From the NCBI RefSeq assembly GCF_029855045.1, contig NZ_CP123228.1:868001-932000 (forward strand): a stretch of 64,000 bases of DNA, in the 5' to 3' direction. Shown piece by piece: positions 53,867 to 63,095 of the stretch. The notes beneath the pieces were generated by a model. That model did not search any database. It saw only the letters and a program-made list of their open reading frames with translations, and had not been told where the DNA came from. The stretch comes from Piscinibacter sp. XHJ-5 (GTDB lineage: Bacteria > Pseudomonadota > Gammaproteobacteria > Burkholderiales > Burkholderiaceae_C). Made by a program: the position numbers and the translations under genes. Every line of letters starts with the position of its first letter. Positions within the stretch are counted from its first letter, which is position 1.

Positions 53867-54790
53867 GTGACCGCGGTGAGCTTCGCGCCGCGCACGCGCC
53901 TCTCGGTCAGCACCTTCCTCAAGCTGTCGGTACTGGCCGCGCTGGCCACCATTGCGCTGAAGACCGCGGCCTGGTGGGTGACCGACTCGGTCGGCCTGCT
54001 GTCGGACGCGATGGAGTCGTTCGTGAACCTGGCGGCGGCGGTGTTCGCGCTCGTCATGGTGACCATCGCCCAGGCGCCGGCCGACGACGACCATCCCTAC
54101 GGCCACAGCAAGGCCGAGTACTTCTCGAGCGGCTTCGAGGCGCTGCTGATCGTGGGCGCCGCGCTCGCCATCATCTGGACCGCCATCCATCGCTGGGTGT
54201 CGCCGCAGCCGTTGCAAGGAGTCGCGCTCGGCGTCGTGCTGTCGGTGGTGAGCTCGCTCATCAACGGCGTGCTCGCCTGGGCGATGCTGCGCGCGGCGCG
54301 CGATCACGACTCCATCGCGCTCGAGGCGGACGCGCGTCATCTGATGACCGACGTGTGGACTTCGGTCGGCGTTGCCGGCGGAGTCCTGCTGGTGCCGGTG
54401 ACGGGCCTGCTGTGGATCGATCCGCTGCTGGCCATCGTCGTGGCTGCCAACATCCTGCGTGAGGCATACGGGCTGCTGCGTCGATCGGTCGACGGCCTCA
54501 TGGACCGCGCGCTGTCCGACCGCGAGCGCGAGGCCATCGCTGCGACGCTCGCGCGCCTGGCGAGCGACGAGGTGCGCTTCGACCACCTGCGCACGCGGCG
54601 TGCGGCCGGCGCGAAGTTCTGCCAGCTGCACATGCACGTGCCCGGCGGCTGGACGCTGGCGCGCGCGGCCGCCAAGCGCGACGAGGCCGAGCGCGGGCTC
54701 ATCAATGCCGTGGGCGGCCTGCGAGTGACCATCGAGCTGCTGCCGGTCGGCCAGGAGCCCGTCGGCGTGCAGACGACGGGCACTGTCTGA
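53867..54790 (+). CDS. Cation diffusion facilitator transporter
   Basis: 307 residues from GTG 53867, 4 bases after the tyrS stop; GTG 53876 is also possible. The CDF pattern is clear: six hydrophobic segments, metal-site helices [18 protein letters not shown] (Asp/Asn) and [19 protein letters not shown] (HxxxD), and the [18 protein letters not shown] loop. The C-terminal cytoplasmic domain (about 215-300) has [16 protein letters not shown]. It exports a divalent metal such as Zn2+, Fe2+ or Mn2+ in exchange for protons; the metal cannot be told. Confidence 0.92.
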   Translation: MTAVSFAPRTRLSVSTFLKLSVLAALATIALKTAAWWVTDSVGLLSDAMESFVNLAAAVFALVMVTIAQAPADDDHPYGHSKAEYFSSGFEALLIVGAALAIIWTAIHRWVSPQPLQGVALGVVLSVVSSLINGVLAWAMLRAARDHDSIALEADARHLMTDVWTSVGVAGGVLLVPVTGLLWIDPLLAIVVAANILREAYGLLRRSVDGLMDRALSDREREAIAATLARLASDEVRFDHLRTRRAAGAKFCQLHMHVPGGWTLARAAAKRDEAERGLINAVGGLRVTIELLPVGQEPVGVQTTGTV

Positions 54791-54797
54791 GGCGGGC

Positions 54798-55241
54798 ATG
54801 CTGGCGTTGGTGCAGCGGGTGTCCCAGGCAAGGGTCGAAGTGGCCGGACGGGTCACCGGCCAGATCGGCGCCGGGCTGCTGGTATTCGTCTGCGCCGAGC
54901 CGGTGGACGACGAGGCGATCGCCGACAAGCTCGTCGCCAAGCTGCTCAAGCTGCGCATCTTCTCGGACGGCGCCGGGAAGATGAACCGCAGCGTGGTCGA
55001 CACGCAAGGCGGGCTGCTGATCGTCAGCCAGTTCACGCTGGCAGCCGACGTGGCCGGGGGCAACCGTCCGAGCTTCAGCGCCGCCGCGCCGCCCGAGCTG
55101 GGACGTCGTCTCTACGAGCGCGTCGTCGCGACCGCACTGCAGCTGCACGCGCCGGTGGGCTGTGGCGAATTCGGCGCCGACATGCAGGTCCATCTGGTCA
55201 ACGACGGGCCGGTCACGATCCCGATCACGCTTCGCGCATAA
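54798..55241 (+). CDS. dtd: D-aminoacyl-tRNA deacylase
   Basis: 147 residues. The conserved motifs are [17 protein letters not shown] at the start, the catalytic-region [21 protein letters not shown], and the Gly-cisPro-type segment [19 protein letters not shown] near the end. DTD removes D-amino acids (and Gly) mischarged on tRNA. It follows the CDF gene by 7 bases, so the tyrS-CDF-dtd set may be one operon with a translation quality-control theme (tyrS, dtd). Confidence 0.96.
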   Translation: MLALVQRVSQARVEVAGRVTGQIGAGLLVFVCAEPVDDEAIADKLVAKLLKLRIFSDGAGKMNRSVVDTQGGLLIVSQFTLAADVAGGNRPSFSAAAPPELGRRLYERVVATALQLHAPVGCGEFGADMQVHLVNDGPVTIPITLRA

Positions 55242-55264
55242 AAAAGGCCACCCGCAGGTGGCCT
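55241..55264 (-). terminator. Minus-strand terminator after the tctC-like gene
   Basis: On the minus strand: AGGCCACC-TGCG-GGTGGCCT followed by a T-run. It lies 20 bases after the stop of the binding-protein gene and also faces the end of dtd. Confidence 0.8.
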
Positions 55265-55284
55265 CGTCAGGAGAGAAAAGCGCT

Positions 55285-56259
55285 TCAGTCCGCGTACTGT
55301 CCGGCGGCCTTGATCACCGGGGCCCACTTGTTGATCTCGGACTCGACGAACTTCTTGTGCTCGACCGGATTGACGCGTGCGTCGCTGACGATCACCGCGC
55401 CCAGCGCTTCTTCGCGCTTGATGAAGTCGGCATCCTTGAGCGCGGCCTTCAACGCGGTGTTGACCTTCTCGAGGACGGCCTTCGGCGTGCCCTTCGGCGC
55501 ATACATCGCGTGCCAGATCGTCACGTTGAAGCCCTTGAGGCCGGCTTCGTCGAGCGTGGGCAGCTTGGCCAGCACGGGCGTCTTCAGGCGCGCCTTGCTC
55601 GTCACGGCGAAGGCCTTGATCTTGCCGCTTTCGATCTGGCCGGTGGTGTTGGTGGTCTGGTCGCACATGATGTCGACCTGGCCGCCGATGAGGTCGGTCA
55701 TGGCGGGGCCGGTGCCCTTGTACGGCACGGTCTGCATTTCCATCTTGGTGGTGCTCTGGAACATCAGGCCGCACAGGTGCGACGCGGAGCCCAGTCCCGC
55801 GTGCGCCAGGTTGACCTTGCCCTTGTTGGCCTCCAGCCACTTGACCAGCTCGGCGTAGCTGTTTGCCGGCAGCGTCGGCTTGCTCACCAGCGTCATCGGC
55901 ACCTCGTTGACCATGCCCAGGTACTCGAAGTCCTCGAGCGTCTTGTATTGCAGGTTGCGATAGAGCGCCGGCGCGGTCGAGATGCCCGCGTGGGCCAGCA
56001 GCAGCGTGTAGCCGTCCGGCGCGGCCTTGGCCACCTTGGTGGCGCCCAGCGTGCCGCCGGCGCCGCCGACGTTCTCGATGATGATCGTCGCATTGCCCAT
56101 CGGCTTGCGCAGCGCCTCGGCCAGGTCGCGCGCCACCTTGTCGGTGGGGCCGCCGGCAGCGAAGGGCACGACGATGGTGACGGGCTTTTCAGGGTATTCG
56201 GCGAACGCGGTGGAAGCCGCGAGCGCGGCCATGGCAGCAACAAACAGCGTATGTTTCAT
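55285..56259 (-). CDS. Tripartite tricarboxylate transporter substrate-binding protein (Bug/TctC family)
   Basis: 324 residues. The signal peptide ends ASTAFA. The Bug fold is clear: YPEKPVTIVVPFAAGGPTDKVARDLAEAL, VENVGGAGGTLGATKVAKAAPDGYTLL and VPYKGTGPAMTDLIGGQVD. The Asp and Gly-rich ligand loops are kept. These periplasmic proteins bind carboxylates, but most have no cognate TctAB genes nearby, as here, so they may be orphan sensors or share a transporter. It is a single gene, transcribed toward a hairpin terminator, with 128 bases separating it from the CoA ligase gene. Confidence 0.92.
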   Translation of the reverse strand: MKHTLFVAAMAALAASTAFAEYPEKPVTIVVPFAAGGPTDKVARDLAEALRKPMGNATIIIENVGGAGGTLGATKVAKAAPDGYTLLLAHAGISTAPALYRNLQYKTLEDFEYLGMVNEVPMTLVSKPTLPANSYAELVKWLEANKGKVNLAHAGLGSASHLCGLMFQSTTKMEMQTVPYKGTGPAMTDLIGGQVDIMCDQTTNTTGQIESGKIKAFAVTSKARLKTPVLAKLPTLDEAGLKGFNVTIWHAMYAPKGTPKAVLEKVNTALKAALKDADFIKREEALGAVIVSDARVNPVEHKKFVESEINKWAPVIKAAGQYAD

Positions 56260-56387
56260 GGCGGAGATCCTTTGTCGTCAGGGAGCAGGCCCGCATTGTC
56301 CGCAAGGCCCTCGGCCATTGGCATGACGGGAATTACGTAATAGGAAACCCCGTCGGCGGCTCGCGATGTGCGATTGACTCAAGCGAC

Positions 56388-57656
56388 TCAGTCGTAGCGG
56401 CGTGCGTCCTCGATGACCTTGCCATCGTTGGGCAGCGTGCCGGGCGCCTGCAGCACCACCTCGCCGCGCAGCTTGGTGACGTCGCGGATCGACTCCGCGA
56501 TGCGCGCCGAGAGGCCTTCCGGCCGCTGTGCCACCTCCACCTGCAAGGTCATGCGGTCGTTGGCCATTTCGCCGCTCACCACCAGCCGGGCGCGCGTTAC
56601 CTCGGGATGGCGGCGCGCGATGTCGGCCACCTGCGCCGGATGCACGAACATGCCGCGGACCTTGGCGGTCTGGTCGGCACGTCCCATCCAGCCGCGTATG
56701 CGCGCGTTGGTGCGGCCCGTCGGACAGTGTCCCGGCAGGATGGCCGACAAGTCGCCGGTGCCGAAGCGGATCAGCGGGTAGTCGGGATTGAGCGTGGTCA
56801 CCACCAGCTCGCCGACTTCGCCTTCGGCCACCGGGTCGCCGGTGCCCGGACGAACGATCTCCACGATGACGTGCTCGTCGAGCACCAGCCCCTGCCTCGC
56901 CGTGGTTTCATAGGCGACCAGGCCGACGTCGGCGGTGGCGTAGCACTGGTAGCCGGCGATGCCGCGCTCGGCGAGCCAGTCGCGCAGCGAGACCGGGAAC
57001 GCTTCGCCCGACACCAGCGCCTTGCGCAGCGTGGGCAGCGCGACGCCCGACTCGGCGGCCTTGTCGAGCAGGATCTTCAGGAAGCTCGGCGTTCCGGTGT
57101 AGCCCTGAGGCTGGAGGTCGGCGGCGGCCTGCAGCTGCAGCTCGGTGTTGCCCACGCCGCCGGCGAAGACGGTGCAGCCCAGCGCCTGCGCGGCCGTTTC
57201 GACGAGGGAGCCCGCGGGCGTCAGGTGGTAGCTGAAGCTGTTGTGCACGAGGTCGCCGGCACGAAAGCCGGCCGCGTACAGGGCGCGCGCGGCGCGCCAG
57301 TAGTCCGGCCCGCGGCCCTCGGGCTCGTAGATCGGGCCGGGCGAGGCAAACACCCGCAAGGCGCCGCTGCGCGTGTGCCAGCCGATGGTCGCGAAGCCGC
57401 CGAAGGGGTCTCCCCCGGCACGCGTCGCGCGCTGCCGCTCGATGAGCTCGTGCTTGCGCGTGACCGGCAGGCGGGCCAGCGCGGCGCGGCTCGTCACCTC
57501 GGCGGGACTCACGTCCCTCAGCAATTCGGCGAATGCCGGCGCGTGCGCCCGTGCGTGGGCGACCTGCGTCGGCAGGGCGGCCATCAGATGCCGTTCGCGC
57601 AACTCGGGCGGGCGCGTTTCGAGCACGTCGTAGAAGGCGGACGCATCAGCGCTCAT
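56388..57656 (-). CDS. Phenylacetate-CoA ligase-like enzyme (PaaK family)
   Basis: 422 residues. Adenylate-forming enzyme of the PaaK group: VHNSFSYHLTPAGSLVETAAQALGC, TGTPSFLKILLDKAAESG, YATADVGLVAYETTA, LIRFGTGDLSAIL and RIRGWMGRADQTAKVRGMFV. It probably activates an aromatic acid with ATP and CoA. True PaaK would be with paa genes; none are here. Its place at the end of the liv-type operon suggests it acts on a compound imported by that transporter (inference). Confidence 0.87.
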   Translation of the reverse strand: MSADASAFYDVLETRPPELRERHLMAALPTQVAHARAHAPAFAELLRDVSPAEVTSRAALARLPVTRKHELIERQRATRAGGDPFGGFATIGWHTRSGALRVFASPGPIYEPEGRGPDYWRAARALYAAGFRAGDLVHNSFSYHLTPAGSLVETAAQALGCTVFAGGVGNTELQLQAAADLQPQGYTGTPSFLKILLDKAAESGVALPTLRKALVSGEAFPVSLRDWLAERGIAGYQCYATADVGLVAYETTARQGLVLDEHVIVEIVRPGTGDPVAEGEVGELVVTTLNPDYPLIRFGTGDLSAILPGHCPTGRTNARIRGWMGRADQTAKVRGMFVHPAQVADIARRHPEVTRARLVVSGEMANDRMTLQVEVAQRPEGLSARIAESIRDVTKLRGEVVLQAPGTLPNDGKVIEDARRYD

Positions 57657-57659
57657 CGA

Positions 57660-57947
57660 TCATTCCTCCGTCCAGCGCGCGAGGCGCCTTCTCGCTTCGT
57701 CGATGCACTTGCGCACATCGGCGCTGTTCTTCAGCACGAGGCGGTCCCATTCGGGCGTGCGCGACTGCCGCCGCGCCAGCCGCACGGTGATCGTGCTGGC
57801 GTCGCTGGAGAGCTCGATCACCCGCATGCCCTGCAGCTCGAATCCTTCGCCGCGCTCGGCCAGCGGCTTGAGATCGCGCAGGCTGCGCTTGAGCTGCAAC
57901 AGGGCGTCGGCGGGTTTGAAGGCGGGCGGTGCGAAGAAGTCGTCCAT
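57660..57947 (-). CDS. Hypothetical small protein in the liv-type operon
   Basis: 95 residues, no signal peptide or membrane segment. It starts DDFFAPPAFKPADALLQLKRSL and has a basic C-terminal half (RLARRQSRTPEWDRLVLKNSADVRKCIDEARRRL). I recognise no domain. It is encoded 3 bases upstream of the PaaK-like gene and 16 bases downstream of livF, so it is cotranscribed and possibly linked to the same pathway. Confidence 0.75.
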   Translation of the reverse strand: MDDFFAPPAFKPADALLQLKRSLRDLKPLAERGEGFELQGMRVIELSSDASTITVRLARRQSRTPEWDRLVLKNSADVRKCIDEARRRLARWTEE

Positions 57948-57963
57948 GTCGTCCTCGCGGTGT

Positions 57964-58779
<816 letters not shown>

Positions 58780-58830
58780 TCGGGATGTCCGTGGAAAGCG
58801 GCCGGGCGGCACGCCCGACCGCTTCGTGGT

Positions 58831-60174
58831 TCACGAGGCCGTGGAGCCGCAGTCGGACGGTGCGCGGCGCGTCAGCTTCTTCTCGGCTGCGTACTTGTCG
58901 GCTGCGGCCTTGACCATCGGCTTGATGATCTGGTCGTCGGCCTGGTACCAGTCGGAGCTGAAGCTCCACTTGGCGCCGTCCCAGGTCTGCACGCGGGCCC
59001 ATGAGGCGCCCATGTGGTCGGCGCACGAGGTGCTGATCGGCCTCATCACGCCGGCGAAGCCCAGTGCGTCGAGCTTCTTCTGGTCGAGGGCCAGGTTCTC
59101 CAGTCCCCAGCGCACCTGCTCGCCCGTGAGCGGCTTCTTGCCGTAGAGCTCCTGCGCGCGCTTGACGCCTTCAACGGCCAGCATCGCGGACATCAGGCCG
59201 CGCGTGTACAGCACGGTGCCGACCTCCTCCTTCGGTCCCGTGCCCTGGCCCTTGTCGTGGAGGTACTTGACGACGTCCTGGTGCACCTTCGACATGCCCG
59301 CCCCGTGCTGCAGCGCGAGGCCTTGATAACCCTTGGCGCCATCGCCGACGTCCTTCACGTCCGGCTCGGCGGCGGCCCACCACACCCCGTACATCTTGTC
59401 GCGCGGATAGCCGGTGGCCACGGCTTCCTTGAGCGCCGTGGAGTTCATGACACCCCAGCCCCAGAGGAACACGTAGTCGGGGCGGCTCTGGCGGATCTGC
59501 AGCCAGGCGGCCTTCTGCTCCACCCCGGGGTGGGTGACGGGGATGGTGGTGAGCTCGAAGCCGTGCATCTTGCTGCGCTCGGTCAGCAGCGGGATGGGCT
59601 CCTTGCCGTACGGCGAGTCGTGGTAGACGAGCGCGATCTTCTTGCCCTTGAGCTTGTCGGCGCCGCCCTCCTTCTTGGCGATGTGCTGGATCAGCACATC
59701 GGCCGCGACCCAGTACGTCCCGGTGAGCGGGAAGTTCCACTTGAAGACGCCGCCGTCGGCGGACTCGGAGCGGCCATAGCCGGCGGTGATCAGCGGGATC
59801 TTGTCGGCCGGGGCTTTCTCCGTCAGCGCGAAGGTGATGCCGGTGGACAGCGGCTGGAACACCGTCGCGCCGGTCGGGCCCTTGGCCTTCAGCCGCTCGT
59901 AGCACTCCACGCCGCGGTCGGTCGCGTAGCCGGTCTCGCATTCCTCGAAGGTGGCCTTCACGCCGTTGATGCCGCCGTCGCGCGCGTTCACCAGCTTGAG
60001 GTAGTCGACGTAGCCGTTGGCGAACGGCACCCCGTTCGGCCCATACGGCCCGGTGCGGTAGACGAGGACAGGAAAGAACTGCTCCTTCGCCTGCGCGAAG
60101 GCAGCGGTGCCGACGAGGTTGCCCAGACACAGGGCAGCGGCGCCGGCAGCCAGAGCAAGAGACTTCAGTTTCAT
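58831..60174 (-). CDS. HAAT-family ABC transporter substrate-binding protein
   Basis: 447 residues, longer than the 360-390 of LivJ/LivK. The signal peptide ends AAFAQAK. The periplasmic binding protein type 1 fold is visible: FPVLVYRTGPYGPNGVPFANGYVDYLKL, EECETGYATDRGVECYERLK, FKWNFPLTGTYWVAADVLIQHI and GWGVMNSTALKEAVATGYPRDK. Proteins of this longer group are often encoded with CoA ligases and are linked to aromatic or other carboxylic acids instead of amino acids. The ligand is not proven. Confidence 0.9.
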   Translation of the reverse strand: MKLKSLALAAGAAALCLGNLVGTAAFAQAKEQFFPVLVYRTGPYGPNGVPFANGYVDYLKLVNARDGGINGVKATFEECETGYATDRGVECYERLKAKGPTGATVFQPLSTGITFALTEKAPADKIPLITAGYGRSESADGGVFKWNFPLTGTYWVAADVLIQHIAKKEGGADKLKGKKIALVYHDSPYGKEPIPLLTERSKMHGFELTTIPVTHPGVEQKAAWLQIRQSRPDYVFLWGWGVMNSTALKEAVATGYPRDKMYGVWWAAAEPDVKDVGDGAKGYQGLALQHGAGMSKVHQDVVKYLHDKGQGTGPKEEVGTVLYTRGLMSAMLAVEGVKRAQELYGKKPLTGEQVRWGLENLALDQKKLDALGFAGVMRPISTSCADHMGASWARVQTWDGAKWSFSSDWYQADDQIIKPMVKAAADKYAAEKKLTRRAPSDCGSTAS

Positions 60175-60223
60175 GTTTGCCTCCAGAGTTGAAAGAGCAC
60201 GTTCGCGGCGTGCACAAGTGAAA

Positions 60224-61288
60224 TCAGTGAGGGAAGGGCCACAGCCGCAGCTTCTCCTTGGCAATGGACCACAGCCGGGCGAGCCCGTGCGGTTCGACGA
60301 TGAGGAAGAAGACGATGAGCGAGCCGAAGATGATCGATTCGAGATGCGAAGCGGTCGCCGTCGAGATCGGGATGCCGAGCATCGCAGGGACCTGGTTCAG
60401 CAGGATCGGCAGGATGACGATGAAGGCCGCCCCGAAGAAGCTGCCCATGATCGAGCCCAGTCCGCCGATGATCACCATGAACAGAAGCTGGAACGAGCGG
60501 TCGACCGAAAAGGCCGCCGGCTCCCACGAGCCCAGGTGCACGAAGCCCCACAGCGCACCGGCCACGCCGACGATGAACGAGCTGACCGCGAATGCCGTCA
60601 GCTTGGCGTAGACCGGACGGATGCCGATGACGCTGGCCGCCACGTCCATGTCGCGCATGGCCATCCACTCGCGGCCGATGGCGCCGCGCACGAGGTTCTT
60701 GGCCATGAGCGCGAACAGCGTCACCAGCGCCAGGACGAACAGGTATTTCTGCACCGGCGTCTCGATGGGCACGCCGAACACCTGCAGGTTGGACACGCCG
60801 ACCGATCCGGACGCCGAGTCGTTGGTGAACCACTTGATGCGCAGGAACGCCCAGTCGACGAAGAACTGCGCCGCGAGCGTCGCCACCGCGAGGTACAGGC
60901 CCTTGATGCGCAGGCTCGGGATGCCGAACAGCACGCCGACGGCCATCGCGCACAGTCCGCCCAGCAGCAGCGCGACCAGCAGCGGCATGCCCTCGATGCG
61001 CACCATGAAGTTGTAGGCCGCGTATGCGCCGACGGCCATGAAGGCGCCGGTGCCCAACGAGATCTGGCCGCAGTAGCCCACCAGGATGTTCAGCCCGATG
61101 GCGGCCAGCGACAGGATCACGAAGGGGATGAGGATCGCCTTGAAGAGATAGGGCGATGCCACCAGCGGCACCACGGCGAACGCGAAGGACAGCGCCAGGA
61201 GCAGGAACCAGCGGTCCTGCGCGATGGGAAAGATCTGCTGGTCGGCGCGGTAGGTGGTCTTGAATTGGCCGTTCTCGCGGTAGAGCAT
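60224..61288 (-). CDS. livM: Branched-chain-type ABC transporter permease, LivM
   Basis: 354 residues with about ten membrane segments. The LivM landmarks are IGLNILVGYCGQISLGTGAFMAVGAYAAYN, FGIPSLRIKGLYLAVATLAAQFFVDW, REWMAMRDMDVAASVIGI (EAA-like cytoplasmic loop) and FMVIIGGLGSIMGSFFGAAF. It forms the transmembrane pore with LivH. Encoded between the binding protein and livH genes. Confidence 0.93.
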   Translation of the reverse strand: MLYRENGQFKTTYRADQQIFPIAQDRWFLLLALSFAFAVVPLVASPYLFKAILIPFVILSLAAIGLNILVGYCGQISLGTGAFMAVGAYAAYNFMVRIEGMPLLVALLLGGLCAMAVGVLFGIPSLRIKGLYLAVATLAAQFFVDWAFLRIKWFTNDSASGSVGVSNLQVFGVPIETPVQKYLFVLALVTLFALMAKNLVRGAIGREWMAMRDMDVAASVIGIRPVYAKLTAFAVSSFIVGVAGALWGFVHLGSWEPAAFSVDRSFQLLFMVIIGGLGSIMGSFFGAAFIVILPILLNQVPAMLGIPISTATASHLESIIFGSLIVFFLIVEPHGLARLWSIAKEKLRLWPFPH

Positions 61289-61306
61289 CTCGGTCTCCTT
61301 GTGTGC

Positions 61307-62236
61307 TCAGACGCGGTCGATTATTTTTTCGCCGAACAGCCCCTGGGGGCGCACCAGCAGGAACATCAGCGCCATCACGTAGGCGAACCAGATCTCGATG
61401 CCGCCGCCGAAATACGGGCCCAGGTAGATTTCCGACAGCTTCTCGCCCACGCCGATGATCAGCCCGCCGATGATGGCGCCGGGCACTGACGTGAGCCCCC
61501 CGAGGATGACCACCGGCAGCGCCTTCAGCGCGACCAGCGCCAGCGAGAACTGCACGCCCAGCTTGGAGCCCCAGATGACGCCGGCGACCAGCGCCGCGAA
61601 GCCGGCGACCGACCACACGATGACCCAGATGCGCGACAGCGGAATGCCGATCGACTGCGCGGCCTGGTGGTCGTCGGCCACCGCCCGCAGCGCACGCCCG
61701 GTGGAAGTCTTCTGGAAGAACAGCGTCAGCACGATCACCAGCGCGGCGGCGATCAAGGAGGCGAACAGGTCCTCCTTGTTGACCAGCACGCCGCCCTGGA
61801 AGGTGCTCTCCAGCAGGAACAGCGGATCCTTCGGCATGCCGACATCGATCTTGTAGATGTCCGAGCCGAAGATGGTCTGGCCGAGGCCGTCGAGCACGTA
61901 GGCGATGCCGAGGGTGGCCATCAGCAGCGTGATGCCTTCCTGGTTCACGAGCCGGCCGAGCGCGAGCTTCTCGATCAGCCAGGCGACGACGACCATCACC
62001 AGCATTGCCAGCAGGAATGCCATCAGCGTCGCCAGCGCCTTGCTCTGCAGGCCGGTCCATTGCGGGATCCATTCCGCGAAGCGCGCCATCGCGAGCGCGG
62101 CAAACAGCACCATCGCGCCCTGCGCGAAGTTGAACACGCCCGAGGCCTTGTAGATCAGCACGAAGCCGAGCGCGATCAGCGAGTACAGCATGCCGGCCAT
62201 CAAGCCGCCGAACAATGCCTCGAGGAAGAATCCCAT
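61307..62236 (-). CDS. livH: Branched-chain-type ABC transporter permease, LivH
   Basis: 309 residues. Landmarks are LEALFGGLMAGMLYSLIALGFVLIYKASGVFNFAQGAMV at the start, ITLLMATLGIAYVLDGLGQTIFG, the cytoplasmic loop RALRAVADDHQAAQSIGI and VILGGLTSVPGAIIGGLIIGVGEKL near the end. Inner membrane partner of LivM. The livG stop lies 15 bases upstream and the livM start 18 bases downstream. Confidence 0.93.
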   Translation of the reverse strand: MGFFLEALFGGLMAGMLYSLIALGFVLIYKASGVFNFAQGAMVLFAALAMARFAEWIPQWTGLQSKALATLMAFLLAMLVMVVVAWLIEKLALGRLVNQEGITLLMATLGIAYVLDGLGQTIFGSDIYKIDVGMPKDPLFLLESTFQGGVLVNKEDLFASLIAAALVIVLTLFFQKTSTGRALRAVADDHQAAQSIGIPLSRIWVIVWSVAGFAALVAGVIWGSKLGVQFSLALVALKALPVVILGGLTSVPGAIIGGLIIGVGEKLSEIYLGPYFGGGIEIWFAYVMALMFLLVRPQGLFGEKIIDRV

Positions 62237-62251
62237 GGCCGTGCCTTCCGA

Positions 62252-63037
62252 TCAGTGGGTGGTGCCCAGATAGGCACGGATGACGTCGGGATTGCTGCGC
62301 ACGTGCTCGGGCGCGCCGTCGCCGATCTTCTTGCCGTAGTCGAGCACCACCACGCGGTCCGAGATGTCCATCACCACGCCCATGTCGTGCTCGATCAGCA
62401 CGATGGTCGTGCCGAACTCGTCGTTGACGTCCAGGATGAAGCGGCACATGTCCTGCTTCTCCTCGACGTTCATGCCGGCCATCGGCTCGTCGAGCAGCAG
62501 CACCTTGGGTTCCATCGCGAGCGCGCGCCCGAGATCGACGCGCTTCTGCAGGCCGTACGGCAGGCGGCCCACCGGCGTCTTGCGATAGGGCTGGATCTCG
62601 AGGAAGTCGATGATGTGCTCGACGAATTCGCGGTTGCGGATCTCCTCGCGCTCGGCCGGGCCGACGCGGATGGCCTGCAGCAGCAGGTTCGTCTTCATGC
62701 GCAGGTTGCGCCCGGTCATGATGTTGTCGAGCACGCTCATGCCCTTGAACAGCGCCAGGCTCTGGAAGGTGCGCGCGACGCCCATCTCCGCCACCTGCCG
62801 TGAGTTCATGTGCCGGAAAGTCTTGCCGCGGAAGGTGATCGAGCCCTGCTGCGGCTGGTACACGCCGTTGATGCAGTTCAGCATCGAGCTCTTGCCGGCA
62901 CCGTTGGGCCCGATGATCGAGCGGATCTCGTGCTCGCGCACGTCGAAGCTGATGTCGGTCAGCGCCTTCACGCCGCCGAAGCTGAGCGAGATGTTGTTGA
63001 TGTCGAGCACGACATCGCCGATGGACCGCGCACTCAT
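62252..63037 (-). CDS. livG: ABC transporter ATP-binding protein, LivG type
   Basis: 261 residues. Walker A is IGPNGAGKSS, followed by GVARTFQSLALFKGMSVLDNIM, the Q-loop region typical of LivG. The signature motif is degenerate (VGRLPYGLQKRVDLGRALAM, where LSGGQQ is expected) and Walker B is VLLLDEPMAGMN. The changed signature (LPYGLQKR) recurs in LivG proteins of this aromatic-acid-linked group. First ATPase of the importer, 58 bases after the CoA ligase gene. Confidence 0.92.
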   Translation of the reverse strand: MSARSIGDVVLDINNISLSFGGVKALTDISFDVREHEIRSIIGPNGAGKSSMLNCINGVYQPQQGSITFRGKTFRHMNSRQVAEMGVARTFQSLALFKGMSVLDNIMTGRNLRMKTNLLLQAIRVGPAEREEIRNREFVEHIIDFLEIQPYRKTPVGRLPYGLQKRVDLGRALAMEPKVLLLDEPMAGMNVEEKQDMCRFILDVNDEFGTTIVLIEHDMGVVMDISDRVVVLDYGKKIGDGAPEHVRSNPDVIRAYLGTTH

Positions 63038-63095
63038 CGGGCTGCCCTCCGCGCTGCGCGCTCCCGGGACGAGGACTTCGGGACGCCGTGCGCAC

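Noticed and set aside
60171..63095. 974-residue minus-strand frame across livG, livH and livM
   Set aside because: It is another frame of the same strand over three well supported genes; composition is random and Arg-rich.
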